Origin: Sindora glabra | Taxonomy: Eukaryota > Streptophyta > Magnoliopsida > Fabales > Fabaceae | Direction: 5' to 3' | Assembly: GCA_020226215.1 (NCBI GenBank) | Contig: CM035225.1 | Location: 17,929,868 to 17,993,867, forward strand | DNA: 64,000 bases | In this document: one piece after another, positions 46,152 through 59,400 of the stretch | Numbering within the stretch: the first letter of the stretch is position 1 | Layout of the letters: the number at the start of each line of letters is the position of its first letter | Program-made: the position numbers and the translations under genes | Notes under the pieces: model-generated | What the model was told of the DNA's origin: nothing | The model's database searches: none | The model's input: only the letters and a program-made list of their open reading frames with translations

Positions 46152-49100
46152 ATGGCATTTGTTGATAGACCTAGAAACTTCGTTAATGAATGGGGTTTGG
46201 TGAGGTGTCCATGTAAAAAGTATCTGAATCTATTATTTCAAAATTTGAAAACATTAGAGGCACATATTATAGATAGTGGATTTCATTCATTGTACATAAA
46301 TTGGGTACATCATGGTGAAACGGATGTTTCAAATTTTAATGGAACAAGATAGATATCTCTTGTTGATAAGGATGAAATGGTAGATATTATACATGATTTC
46401 CTTAGCCCTCATGGAGTTGAAGAAATAGTTCACGATGAAGGAGATCATAGTGATGATGATGACCCGAAGGAGTGGGTGGTGAAACGGATTATAATAGTTA
46501 TGATGATTTATTTGCACAAATGCAAACAAAATTGTATCTGGGATGCACATCATTCTCAGCCTCAAACTTTCTAGTAAAACTTATGCACTTGAAGGGGCTA
46601 CATAAAGTCATTTGATACTCTTAAAGCTGTTGAAAGAGGTGCTTCCAATGGGTAATAAATTGCCTGAATCGTATTATGGTCCAAAAAAATGGCTTAACAA
46701 GTTAAGGTTGGGGTATGAGTTAATTCATGTGTGTAAGCATGATTGTGCATTTTTCTAGAAAGAAGATGCCTTGAAGGATAATTATCCAATTTGTAAGGAG
46801 AGTTGCTGAGTGAATAAAAATGCGAAAGGGAAAAAGGCACCATAGAAAGTGCTTCGATACTTTCAATTGATTCTTCGACTTAAGCGACTGTATGGGTCAA
46901 GGCATACTGCAAAGAATATGATATGGTATCATATTAGCGGGTTAATGGAGGACAGAGTAATGTGACATCTTATTGATGGGGAAGCTTGGTAAAAATTCGA
47001 TAAGAAGCATCTTGATTTTTCTATTAACTTGTAAAATGTTAGGTTGGGCTTAAGTGCAGATGGATTTAATCCTTTTGGTGGTAGGAATTCATTATATAGC
47101 ATGTGGCCTGTGGTTATGACTACCTATAACTTGCCACCATGGATTTGCATGAATCAATCCTTCTTCATGTAGATTCTATCAATTCTTGGGCCTCAATCGC
47201 CAAGCAAGGATATGGATGTGTTCCTAAGACCAGTTGTAAAGGAGTTGAAGCATCTTTAAGAGAGGGGGGTTGAGACTCGAGATGCTGATACAAATACTAT
47301 TTTTGACATGTGGACTACTTTGTTGTGGACTGTAAATAATTTTTTCACTCGAAGTAGTCTATCCGATTAGAGCGGACAAAGTTATAAAGCATGTCCTACA
47401 TGCAATGATAATACTCCATCAATTCGAGTTAGGGGAAAATTATTTATGTTGGTCATCGTCATTGGTTACCAAGGAGTCACATATGGAAGAATCAAAAGGA
47501 ATCCAATGGGAAGCCAGATAAGGTAGCCTCTCCTCATCTGCTTACTAATAAAATTATCATAGGCCAGTTGGATAAAGTAGGACAAAGACTTCTTGGTAAG
47601 CACGTTTAGTTTGGTAGTCTAAAGTAAAAGAGAGGTTCTAATGAACTTAATTAGAGTAAGCAAAGTATATTTTTTAACTTTCCATGTTGGCCGATAATGA
47701 ATTTGAGGCATAACATTGATGTAATGCATGTTGAGAAGAATGTATGCGAAAGTATTCTAGGTACATTATTAGATATTGACCATAAGATAAAAGACATTGA
47801 TAATGCGAGGTGAGATTTGGCAAACATGAAGATAAGGCTAGATTTGCATTTGTATGAAGAGAGGGGCCAGCTCTTCAAGCTACATACTGCGTATAACTTC
47901 AATCAACATGAATGAGGATGATTTTACCAATTTATAAAAAATGTAAAATTTCCTGATAAGCTTACTGAGAATCTTAAAAAGAATGTGACTAATGTAATAT
48001 GAGGTTAAAAGGGTCAAAATCACATGATAGTCATGTTATTATGTAAAGACTGTTAGGACATTTGGTATTAGTATTTTTGCTGAAGGAATTATCATATCCA
48101 ATTGTTGAATTGTGCAATTTCTTCAACCAAATATGCACTAAAACCCTCAATAGGAGGGTCATCTTACAAGTCAAGCGAGATATTATCATCATTTTATGTA
48201 GACTTGAAAGGATACAACCTCTAGGGTTCTTCGATATAATGGTTCACTTGTTGATGCATTTGCCTAATAAAGCATTACAAGGTGGCCCTGTTCATTTTCA
48301 ATGGACGTACCTATACAAGAGATATATAAAAAAGTTAAAAGATTATGTCAAGAATCATGCTCAACTCAAGGGTTTAATTGCAGAAGGATATGTCGTTGAT
48401 GAGGCATTGATGTTTTATTCCATGTATCTAGAAGGGGTGGAAACTAAATTCAATTGGCCTGATCGAAATCAAGATGTAGCATCCAAATACACAAAAAGGG
48501 CACTATCAGTGTTCTGGTCGCAATGTTGACCATTGGGAAAAAAGATCATATTGCACTTTGATAGGAGGGATCGAGATATAGTCATCTGGTAAATCTTGAA
48601 TAATTGTACAGAGATTGAGAAGTATCTTTAGTAAGTTTCTATTTTTATTTGTAGATTTCTTCCAATTAATTAGATCAAACTACAATATATATTTGTCTTA
48701 TAGTGAACATCGTGAAGAGCTTCAACAAAGTGGTGTTGATAACATAGATGATTTGCATAGAACAAAATTTCTTTCATGGTTTTACTCTAAGGTAAAAAAT
48801 TTTATTCTTTCTAAAAGTGTTATATCAATCATGTAAATGTTATCCCATACTTATAATTTTGTCCTGGTCTAACTTCTTATAAAATCTCATTTTTGTAGAT
48901 GTATCATTTACATAGAAATGATTCCTACGAAGCTACTATCATTAGCTTCAGGTCCCAATTTTGCTACAATGATATACTCAACGTGTGTTGTTAATGAAGT
49001 GTGCTTAATTTTAGGATATGAAGCATAAAACACAAAATAGTGGAATTTTTTTCCAGGAACTAATGGTAGCATATTTTAAATAAGTATACTATAACTTTAT

Positions 49101-49335
49101 TCAAATGCAAATGGTATGATACTAATCTTAGAAAGAAGAAGCTTTACATTGATAAGAACATTACAAGCATCTCCGTCAACAGGCAATGGTATAGAGATGA
49201 CCCTTATATTCTTGCAACTCAAGCACAACAAGTCTTTTATATCGAGGATCTTTTCAATAGGCTAAATTGGAAGATTGTCCACACTATTATAGATTGCAAC
49301 ATATGGGATCTACTTGTTGATAATGTTAATGCATA
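46152..49335 (+). pseudogene. CACTA TNP2-type transposase with accessory domains
   Basis: The start (46152) gives a transposase-associated domain: WGLVRCPCKKYLN (the second CPC-x-x-C cysteine is Tyr) and GFHSLYINWVHHGE. The transposase core lies at about 46650-47560: YYGPKKWLNKLRLGYE, HTAKNMIWYHISGLMED, LGLSADGFNPFGG, YSMWPVVMTTYNLPPW, SKDMDVFLRPVVKELK and QSYKACPTCND. The Asp residues in ADGF and MDVF are those expected of the core. A DUF4218-like part (48062-48529) has FFDIMVHLLMHLPNKALQGG and GYVVDEALMFYSMYLEGVE. A HREEL..DDLHRTKFLSWF segment (48710-48790) and a DUF4216-like part (about 49090-49325; LYIDKNITSISVNRQWY, QAQQVFYIEDL) end it. Many stops and frame changes are present. Confidence 0.85.
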
Positions 49336-49929
49336 ATAATTTTCATTCCTGTAGGGAAGCACTTCCTTCAATTTTAACCTCACAATTGACCTTGGAGATT
49401 TCCATTCAGTCAATTTGAGGGATTAAAGAAATGATCCTTCGATGGTTTCACCTTTTACGAAGATTGCATCTGTGACAAAAGGGGGACGTCTTCATCGATG
49501 ATGATAATAACTTCGAAGACGAAACAATCGAAGATTATATAAAGGATTATGCACATCAGTATGATGATGGTGAAGATACAGATGACTGTGGGAATAAGTC
49601 TATTAGGTTTACTAATACTGAATCAGATTAGGAAAATAATATCTTTTTGTATGATAACTCATAATTGTGTAAGAAGAGTTATGTAATTTCATTTTATGAA
49701 TGTATTGATTTTTATTGTACCATCTGCTTTAATTGTGAGCATTTCTTATAAATACTTAAATGTGTATTATTCTAGCCATGGTGGACATTGAGACATAATA
49801 CCATAGAGGTGATGCTAGAAAGGACCCTCTACATCGGCCCATTCACATTCCTTTGTAGTGTGAGGGATCAGGTATCTTGTTCAATAGTAACACCTATGTT
49901 GAGTATTTATTAAATATAAATTTATGATA

Positions 49930-51180
49930 CTGTCTCTTTTTTGTTATCCATCAAAGCTACACCTATGAGAAAGAAATGTCCAAATAGGTCCTTCAGGCTG
50001 CACAAGAAAATGGAGAGGAGCGGGGGGAGACCAATGCTTGTATAGTTCGATGTGACTAGTACATGGCATCCAATTGGAGAGAATTCTAGCCATCTCTCCC
50101 TCAACATAAGTAGCATCATTCAAGCATATATAGCACCTTATTATAAGTCATGGCAATTAGTGCCTTAGTAGTTGCAGGATATGGTTATATAGAAGGTTTA
50201 CATAAGTTTCTATCGCCTCTCTATCTTAACTTTATTATGTTTGGTATTAAAATTTTTAGATATAATTCTTACTAATTTATTAAATATCTTGTACTGCAGT
50301 CAGATTTTTAGTTCTAAGACATCACTAAGGTCGAGTGAGATAGAATGCTCAGTGGCGTGGTACGGACTACTGCCAACTTATACAGAGATTAGAAGTACAG
50401 GTTGAACAGGCACTTTCTAAAGCATGGAGGTGATCGAGACCAAGATTTCCACCTGGATCATGCTAGGCACTATGTTCCACGATCTATCTCACCCTAAACG
50501 TGGCATTAGTATGTAGATTTCTTTGACAGTAATGAAAATAAGGTAAGTGTGATATTTAACCAAATTATGTTACTATTTTATCTACCTAAATTTTAAATGT
50601 AATTATATTATATGATTATTTCTTAATTTGGAGGAGCTATCTACAAGAAATATAGATAATTAGGCAAAGAAAATGGTAAATGATTGGCATGGATTGAAAT
50701 CCATCACTACTCATCGTTACAATAAGGTAATTCAAAGTATTATTTATTATTTAATTGTATAATCTATTACCAATTTAAGAACTCCATTTATCCATCTTTA
50801 TAATATTTTAATAAAGAAACAAGAAGATTGGTGAGCTGTAGTTAGTCCCCAAGAACTTCAAGAACCAACACACATATAGGATGGAGGAGTGAGTGCATTC
50901 GACACCTATGAAGTAGTATGTAAGTGACCTAAACTCTATATTTTAATGATATAAATTTTTTATCATTTATGTAATTAATTTTTATTTTAAAAATTCAAGA
51001 CGTGGATGATTGAGCTAGCCACCCAGTAGGGGTAGTCTAATGTATCATCCACGGGCTCGCCTAGCACTCATGTGTGGATCAACAAGGTTGCCATTGCCGA
51101 TGAGGTGCTTGGCACTCGTCGAAGGTACAGGAAGGTAGTTGATCGTGTGCTAGCTAGTTAAACATATTGTACACCTAGCA
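49930..51180 (+). pseudogene. TnpA-like (plant Ptta/En-Spm family) second CACTA gene
   Basis: Plus-strand fragments read PMRKKCPNRSFRLHKKMERS, QFDVTSTWHPIGENSSHLSL and IIQAYIAPYY (49965-50150). The typical region with tryptophans and basic residues follows: LNRHFLKHGGDRDQDFHLDHAR (50400-50465) and MVNDWHGLKSITTHRYNK (50670-50730). VSAFDTYEVV and STGSPSTHVWINKVAIADEVLGTRRRY (50885-51130) come last. This is the family of small proteins that bind subterminal repeats. A Gln-rich stretch follows (51230-51295). Several stops and AT-rich intron-like gaps (50240-50300, 50540-50650, 50730-50820) break the frame. Confidence 0.7.
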
Positions 51181-51844
51181 TTTCCAGCTTCGGGATGAGT
51201 GCCTAGTCGATGTCCTAGGTAAGTGCATTGCAGGAGCAGTTGCAACAAAGTCAGCAGCAGATTCAAGAGCAGCACTAGATGTAGCAGCAGTTTGGGTCAT
51301 ACTTGATGATGTTGACTTCCTTACTTAGATGACATGGTGTTGATCTACCTATACCTTCATTTTTCCTGCATCGCCTGGGTTAAGTAAATTTGTAATTAGT
51401 CCCTTACAGCCTGCCGATCTAGCCACCTCCCAACCACTACCCTTTATGCATTGTCCTCATCACCAAAGGGATGATGATAAAGATAGTCTTGGCGATGATG
51501 ATGATACATCTAGTTATTTGCAGTTTCCTTCTCCTTAGATTTTATATTTACGATTTTTTTATGTATAGATATTTATATGAATCATATACATCTCATATGT
51601 ATAAATAATTTTACAGTTATTTTATATAAGTATTTAATTTTTTTCATAAGAATCATGCAATCTTATTTTAAGTTATTGTTAATATCATTAACTTATTTTA
51701 TTTATAGAATTTAAATTATATGAAACTAAATTAAAATTTTTTAAATTAGATTAGATTAATTTAGTTTATTTGGAATATTATTGTGAGTATTATTAAATAT
51801 AGTATATTAATTGAAATATAAGTTTTTTATAAAAATATTATAAT

Positions 51845-52146
51845 CTTTTACCAACAACATTATCATCATTGAAAATCAATCGTCATTAAAACTTTCAATG
51901 ATGACATTTAGCGATGACTAAGTTTGCAATTTAAAAATTTTTTAAATTTGAAAGTATCTTTTGTGACAACATTGTCATTGTAGAAATATGAACCTTTTTT
52001 TATGACAACATTATTGTTAGTGTAGGTGGTTTTAACAATGAACCTACACCGACGACAACATTAGTGATAACTTTCTTCATCTGCGACGACCGAGAAACTT
52101 TCAATAGTGATTTTTGTCATTATTAGAGCTTGTTTTTCCTGTAGTG
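51845..52146. repeat. right subterminal repeats of the CACTA element
   Basis: Motifs such as CATTATCATCATTGAAAATC, GATGACATTTAGCGATGAC and GACAACATTGTCATTGTAG occur in both orientations, of the same type as at 43240-43740. Confidence 0.85.
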
Positions 52147-52149
52147 TTT

Positions 52150-54050
52150 AAAAGGTCATGTAGATGGAAGGTTAAAATGGAAAAGAGTAAGAGCTTATGT
52201 TACACCCACAATACTCAATAATTTCCCATGACTCCTTTTAATTTTCCTACCTTTCTTGGGTCGCCTCTTCCTCCTTCCCCCTTTTGTCTTGTTCAATTTA
52301 TTCCTCCTTTTGTGATGTTGCCCGCACTAAGCCAGCGAAGCACCTCTATCTACCATGTCGCAACCTTTCGCCTCACCTTTGGCCACCGGCGACTACCAAA
52401 AAGAGCCATCGAAACGTGGCTAGATAGCAGCATGAAAAAGGGGAATTGGTTCTTCTCCTTGCTGGTGAACCAGCATGAATCTGCCGCTGCTGAGTTAGCG
52501 AAAGCCTTTCTAAGAGTGGGTGAGTGGATTTAAAAAAAAAAAAGAATAAGCATAAATGTCTAGGAATTCTTAGAGGAAATAACACCATGAGGTTACCTCA
52601 AATTTCTATTGTTTACCGTACAAATCATATATTCATGCATATATGAGATTTCATGGATATCACTATAAATTTTTGATATGTCTGTGTATAGAGAATTTAT
52701 AATTATAATTTTAGTTATTTGTTGTTTAATTTATTGTGGTGTTAAAAAATATATCCTACATATTAAATAATATATTATTTTTTGTGGATTAATGTTAAAT
52801 ATATCTTTGAGGCTATATAATAAAAGTATGGTATTATTGTTGCTTGGATTGATACATTATAGATGTAGTTATATAAATTTGTTTATTATTATTGGATAGC
52901 TTGTGCTCATGCAAGAAAGGTGTAAAATTGTTATTTTATAATAGTATCATCATTATGATTAATATGTACTACTACAATAAATTGTGAATTATGATGTCAT
53001 GTGAAAGAAATGTCATGGGCATGTTTAATACTATGAAATGGGGGCAAAATGATTATTTAATTAGTATCAAATCTAGAAATCCCTTGTAAGAGAATAAGGT
53101 AAATCATGAAGGGATAATGAGGGAATTGTGAGATGAAAAGGCTAACCAAGAGTCATTAAGATATTTAAATTCTTTCTTATTGTTATTTATATTTTCTAAA
53201 GCTATGTGTGTGGTGACGAATTGCAAAGGTAATTATAATACTAGTTGCAAAATATAAATTGATAAAATAATTTATTATTTAATATTCCACATGTGCATAA
53301 TATTTGGGAGTTTTACTACGTCCCAAGCACCTTTTTATTTTCCCTTATTTACATGGATCAAAATTTTTATTGTTAGATTTATGAAAACCTTCTTAAGTCC
53401 CATTACTTTTTTATCTATAGTAGTTTTGGGATAAATATGGGTGAAAAAACATGATAGATAGATTTTTAGTGAGTTAAAGAAATTAGGTATGGAGTCAAGT
53501 AAAATTTTTTTTCTATTAGTTAATTTAATTTCTCAAATTATACATTAATCAATTATTAATAATGATCATTGGCAGGTATATATTCCTTGAGTTTATATTA
53601 TTCACTCTTCCTTTCATTTTTTTTTTACATTGTCAAGATTAGCTTGAATTATTAAATTAGGCTGCTTTCATGGAAGTCTAAAGCACTCAAAAGGTAGAAC
53701 ATGATAATTAGGGAGAAGTGCTAGTTGTAAATTATATTTTCTAGGCATAGAATATAAAATTTAGTTCATTTCCATTCATGATTATGACTATCTATTTAAT
53801 GAGTCATAGGTTTGACATGTGGGACAAATGACCCTCTCAAAGTGCCTATAAATAGAGAAAATATGTTAGTTTATCTTGAGATTTATGTTGAATTCTACTT
53901 TATACCAAAATAAACAAATTTCTATTATTTCAAAGTCTGCATTATTTGTTACTAAAGTTTATGAAAATCTGATAATAAATTCTTTACCTATCACGATCAA
54001 GTTAAGTTATGACAATCAACTTTGTCTTTATCTTATTTACAAAATTACCA
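52150..54050. other. sequence between the two CACTA elements
   Basis: 52228-52530 is a 101-codon plus-strand frame in less AT-rich DNA, with no recognisable domain; it and the CT-rich stretch at 42842-43048 flanked the CACTA target site and were about 1 kb or less apart before the insertion. The rest is AT-rich. No RNA gene or clear transposon was seen. Confidence 0.45.
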
Positions 54051-54052
54051 CC

Positions 54053-57000
54053 TACTACAAGAAATAATGTTAACACCAATGACTCTTTACAAGAACAAAA
54101 ACTCAGTCATTGATGATTCTTTGTTAGACTTTCACTAACGACAAAGTTATTAGTGATATATAAAAAAAAAACCATAGGTGCAATTTTTCTATAAGGAAAA
54201 AGTTTTGGCGAAAAAAAATAGCCTTTAACCACAATAAATATCATCTATAAAACACATGTTCTTTCACCAACAACAATTATCATCGCTAAAAACTATTCTA
54301 AAATATTAAGTGGGAGAATTTAGTTTTCAGTAATGATTTTTGTCATTGTTGAAAGTCTAAGATTTAAACAACGATAATATCATCCTGAACAAGGGCACAA
54401 GAAATTGTGCCTGGCTTTTCAGTGACATTTTAACATTGACAAAAATCATCACTAAAAATAAAGGCACAATTTTCCATATCCCTCTTTAGTAATGACATGG
54501 TCATCGCTAAAAGTCTAAACTTTTAATGATGATAATATTGTCGCTAAAGAAAGGCACAAGATATTATGCCTAACTCTTCATTGTTGTCACTAAAAAAGGG
54601 CATGAAAAATTGTGCTTGGCTTTTTAGCAATGATAATGTCATTGTTGAAGGGTTATACTTTTAATAATAACAAAAGTTGTCACTGAAGATTTAGACATAA
54701 TTTCTAGTGCCATTCTTTGATGACGACTTTGGCCATTACTGAAAAGGGGCACAAGAAATTGTGCTTGTAAATGTCCTAATTTATATGGACGACAATGTCA
54801 TTGGTAAATATTCTTAATTTTTACTGACGATCCTTCAACAGTGAATGAGATTTTTTCGTTGTTGAAAGGTTTGCCTATAAACACCCCCAAGTGTCGTTTG
54901 ACTCTCATTTTCCGTAGAGAAGAGGGAAGGCAACAATAAGAGATGCAGTGAGTTTTAGTTTTATAATTTTTTATAATATAGTATTCTTTTATTTATATAT
55001 TTTTATAATGTAATATAATTTCTTATTTGTATATTTTTTATTATTAGTTGTTATTGCTATTTCTTGTTGTTGGTGTTTGATATTTGGAAAGCATTTAATC
55101 AGTAGATTTACTCCATTGAAATATGTAAATTAAATTTTACAGCATTTGATTTGAATGCCTAATTTATGAAATGAATAATATGAAATGAATTTATCTACTT
55201 CAATGATACGACAACTTTGATATGAAATAAATCCTATTTGGTTTATATGTTACAAATGTTAAATATGTTTATGTAATTTTATTTCAATATATAATTTATA
55301 AATTCAAATTTTATTGTTATTATGTTACTGAGTAAAATTATAATTTTACATAATAAGATATGTGTATAAAATATTTAGTTCAGTTAATATGAAACAAAGT
55401 TGTTATAAGGTTTTGTTTAAGGTTTTGAGCATAGTTTAAGATACAAAATATTTAGTTACATTGAAATAATGTAAAGTATAAAATTAGAATAACTATATAA
55501 CTATATTTTAAAAAATATATTGATATGAGAATAAACTTTTGGATATGTAACTAAGCTTTTTCAATATAACTTAGTAAAAATATTTTAATGAAAATGTATA
55601 ATAAAAAATCAAAAATTTTAAATATATTTAATGAAAATATTTAGATATTTTGAAAGTTTTAAAAATTTAGAACAATTATATATCTAAAGAACAAAATTAT
55701 GTATTAAATAAGCTAGAAAATATTAAGATATTAAAAATAGAAAATGTAAAAAAATATTGAATATATAAATAAATCATTTCAATAGATTGGAAAATTCAAT
55801 ATTTTTATACAATGATCAATAGTAAACAATAATAACAATTATATAATGCAAATATGCTTTATAAAAATATAACGACCATATAAATATATTTGAAATAATA
55901 TATTTATATGAACATTAGGTTTTGAATATATAATCATATTTTATTAATACAAATTAATAAATATATATTAATGAAAATGTGTTAATATAAAAAATTCAAA
56001 TAATAGAAATATATCTAAATAATTATATATTAAATATATAAATAGATAATTTTAAATAATTAAAAATAAATCTTTTACATATTCAATAATAGCATTAGAT
56101 ATTATATAAATAAATAATAAGAATAAAAAAATACATGTAAATTGCACACAGAGTAATAACAATAAGATTAAATATGATTATATATTTTAATAAAATTAAA
56201 ATCATAAAGATATCATGAAAAATATAATGACTAATTAAACATATTTTACATAATCCTCATTAATATGAAAATAGAATATTAAATATATAATTAAATATTA
56301 AAAAATATAACTTAGTAACTATATTTAATAAAATTGTATAAATAAAAAAATTAGATTCCTACAAATATATTTAATAAAAATATATTTATTATATATATTG
56401 TAGAAAATTATATAAAATAAATATTAAATATTTTATCATAAATATAATTATAATAAATTTTAATTCCAAAGAGAAATATATTCATTATATATCTATTGTA
56501 GTATTTTGTTAACGATTTTGTATTTATTTTTCTTATTATTTATTATTTTAATATGCAATTGTACAAATAAAAAATTATATATTGCTTCCCTATTTCATTT
56601 GAAATTGATAGAATTAATTATCTATTATATTAATTATTTAATTGATATTTTTATTCATTTAAGAATTATTCATTTTAGGACTATTCTCTTTTTATAGATC
56701 ATTTTTTATTACTAATATCATTAGTATATTTATTTGCACTATTTAAATTAGATAAAATTAAATTAAAAAATATTAAATTAATTTAATTTAGTTGAAAAAT
56801 ATTATTATTTATGCTATCAAATATATTATATTAATTTAATTACAATTTTAACTTAATATACTTTATTTTAGCATTTCTAAATTTTATTTAACTTCATTTA
56901 TATTTTAATATAATTATGAAAATTTTTAGTAATGATATTATCATCACTAAAAGTTAAATTTAAAAATATTTAATTTTTTCAAAATACTTTCAGCAATAAC

Positions 57001-57405
57001 AAAGTTATCACAATAGGGTTTAAATTAAAAATTAAAAATTTATAAAATATCTTTTAATGACGACAATGTCATCACCAAAAGCTATATTTTATTTTCTCAT
57101 TTTTTTTAATTTAAACCCTACAGTGACAATTTTGTTGTTGCTAAAGATGATTTTATAATTTTTTTTAAATTTGAATTCTATAGCAATAACTTTGTCATTG
57201 CTAAAAAATAAAAATTAATTTTTTTCAATATTGAAAACTTTTTATGCAATAATTTTGTTGTTGTAGAAACTCCTATTTTTATTGATGATTATTATGTCAT
57301 CAGTGTTGGTTCCTACATTTTTTTTCCGATAACTTCTACATTTAGCGATAATCAAGATATCTATACTAATAACAAATGTTGTCATTGAAAAAATTTTTTA
57401 TAGTG
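54053..57405. mobile_element. second, non-coding CACTA-family element (about 3.35 kb)
   Basis: The left end TACTACAAGAAATAATG differs from the canonical CACTA by one base. The right end is TTTTTTATAGTG. Subterminal motifs (GATGATTCTTTGTTAG, GATGACATGGTCATCGCTAA-like) fill 54080-54880 and 56925-57400. The promoter-like segment after the left repeats corresponds to that of the 43240 element. The interior is AT-rich with no transposase. A clean target duplication is not visible (ACC against ATT), so one end may be altered. Confidence 0.75.
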
Positions 57406-57429
57406 ATTGAAGAAAATAGAACAAAAACA

Positions 57430-57900
57430 AAAGTTACGAATATTTATTTGTTTGTTGTTTTCAAAAATAATTTTATAATTAAAAATAGAAGAACATATTT
57501 ATGAACATATTTTTATATCTATTTTTAAAAACTTTAACACTGAATATGTAATTTTAAAATAGAAAAATAAAAATAATTTTTAGATATTTTCTTATTCTTA
57601 ATGTCAATTTTATAATTAAATAAAATATTTCTTTATTTGTAATATCAATTACTTTTTACTCTTTATTTTCTTTTAATTCAAAAAAAATTTTAAAAATATT
57701 TTTTAAAAAATTTGAGAACATTTTTTGAAAAACATAAAAGTAAAAATATATCCAAAAACATAGTTCTCATTTTTTTAGTTTTTTAAAACAAGTATTTTGA
57801 TTATAGTTTTTAAAAGCAAAATTTTAAAAATAGTTTCTCAAAAAAAATATTTTAAAAAATAGAAACTTTTTTTTGAAATGAAATCCAAATAGATTCATAA
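57430..57900. repeat. MITE-like element, copy 2
   Basis: It shares TTAGATATTTTCTTATTC, GTCAATTTTATAATTAAA and TACTTTTTACTCTTTATTTT with the copy at 3566-3985. The right end, read inward, is GAATCTATTTGGATTTC, like the GGGTCTATTTGCATGC start of copy 1. It starts about 25 bases right of the second CACTA end. Confidence 0.45.
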
Positions 57901-58436
57901 TTTCTTTTTTTAAGACCTGTCAATAAGGGTCTTGAATAATTTAAAAGTGTAATAAAAATATATTCTTGAAAACAATGACTTTTTTATTTGAAAGTAACGT
58001 GCATTTATAGAAACTTTAAACTGATCATGGAATATGAATAATTTAATCCGATGTTAGTAAAGTTTGACTTCATTACTTTCATTTTAAAAACTCAAAATTT
58101 TAATGTGAAGCATTCGTAAGAAAGCTCCTAAATGTATCAACATTTATCAAAAAATTCATCAAAAAATGATATTTATAAAGTTTCAACTTGGTTGGATGGA
58201 AGTATCTTAAATTACACGCATAATTATGATAAAAATTTGAAAAAAAAAAGTCAATAGATCATACTCGTATTAAAATATATATAATTCTGACGGTACGTGC
58301 GCAGTCCTGCATTTGTATTGTGCAAGCAACTAAGCCATTCCTACAATTCAGCGAATCAGCTCCACTGCCTCTGAATCCTTAATTTTCGACGCCCAATAAA
58401 TCTTGGTGCTTGATCGGATTGACATGTAACATTTTT
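57901..58436. other. intergenic DNA, partly unique
   Basis: 58285-58430 is less AT-rich and contains ATTGTGCAAGCAACTAAG, also found near 43096. The following 12 or so bases are similar too (CATTCCTACAATTCAGC against CACCTCTACTCTAGC). No gene recognised. Confidence 0.45.
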
Positions 58437-58439
58437 AAA

Positions 58440-58830
58440 ATTAATTTTATGTCATTTTAATAACAATTATTTTAATTTATTTATAAATAAATTCTATTAT
58501 TCAAAAATTTTATCAAAAATAATAATTTTAATTCAGTTATAAATAAATTATTTTATTTAAAACATATTGAAAATTGCATAAAATTCAATTAAAAAATAAA
58601 TTTTAATAGTATCAAAATAAATATAATGTTAAAAAGAGAGTAAGTCTTTTATATAATATATGTTTTAAATCAAGTAAATTAAATTTTATTGAAATTATTG
58701 TTAAATTTGATAAATTTTATAATGGTACCAATGTAATTAATAAAAGAATTGTAAATAAAATAATTTTTTATTAAAAATTAAATATCATTTTAAAAAATAT
58801 TTAAAATAAAATAAAATTTTATTTTTTTAT
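58440..58830. repeat. half copy of foldback family F2
   Basis: It matches the left arm of 30970-31330 in the same order (ATAAATAAATTATTTTATTT; TTTATATAATATATGTTTTA; AAATTTGATAAATTTTATAA then TGGTACCAATGTAATT). The right arm is missing, so this copy cannot fold back. Confidence 0.75.
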
Positions 58831-58851
58831 TACGTTAAACGACGAGTAGAT

Positions 58852-59046
58852 TTAGGAATAAGTCGTCAACAACTTATAAGGTAAAGAAAATAGAGCTGCC
58901 GTTGTTATCATCGTCGTCAGAGCTGCAGAAATTTCCAAAGCCAGAGTTCGCGTGGGGCCTCCTCGTGGTCCAAAATGACGGTCCCCCATGGATCTTGGCT
59001 TCACTTCATTGTCTCTTCCAAGCAGGGAACGTATAATGGGCTTCAT
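58852..59046 (-). CDS. hypothetical small protein, 64 codons
   Basis: A minus-strand frame in a less AT-rich island, MKPIIRSLLGRDNEVKPRS at the start and a Thr/Ala-rich hydrophobic stretch near residues 38-58. No family recognised. Upstream on the minus strand are GATAAATAGAC (about 59065-59075), a TATA-like sequence, and a CACGTG G-box (about 59096-59101). That supports a transcribed gene or first exon, though chance cannot be excluded. A half foldback element lies directly downstream. Confidence 0.3.
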   Translation of the reverse strand: MKPIIRSLLGRDNEVKPRSMGDRHFGPRGGPTRTLALEISAALTTMITTAALFSLPYKLLTTYS

Positions 59047-59099
59047 TTTTTCCAGGAGTTGTCTATTTATCCTGTGCAGTGCCTTTTTTACAATTCACG

Positions 59100-59400
59100 T
59101 GTTAACGGGGTCGCAAGTGTAATTTGATCGGTAATTGATCCGGATCCAGCTTTGAATAAATATGATTTGGATTAAATTAAGATTGGATAAAATTTTAAAT
59201 TTTATTTTATAATTAAGCCAAATTTAGATTTATATAGTTAAAATTGAGCTAATACGGTTTTGTCCTCTTTTATATCTACATATTAAATAATTATTATATT
59301 ATAAATTTTGTGACACAAATCTTAATTATAAATAATTACTATTACTATATATAACAGCCTTTTCCATGATATTTTATAAATATATATTAAATAAAAATAT
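59100..59400. other. AT-rich spacer, no feature seen
   Basis: Nothing recognisable apart from the promoter-like motifs at its left edge. Confidence 0.4.

Larger units (their letters stand above)
43240..52146 (+). mobile_element. CACTA (En/Spm-type) DNA transposon, 8907 bp
   Basis: The left end CACTACAACAAAAAAGC and right end GCTTGTTTTTCCTGTAGTG are inverted copies. Both sides are flanked by TTT (43237-43239 and 52147-52149), a 3-base duplication as expected for the superfamily. Subterminal palindromic repeats lie inside both ends. Genes run in the usual CACTA order, a TNP2-type transposase then a TnpA-like protein. Stops in both genes make this copy non-autonomous. 43850-46140 is AT-rich and probably leader and intron. 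Confidence 0.92.
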
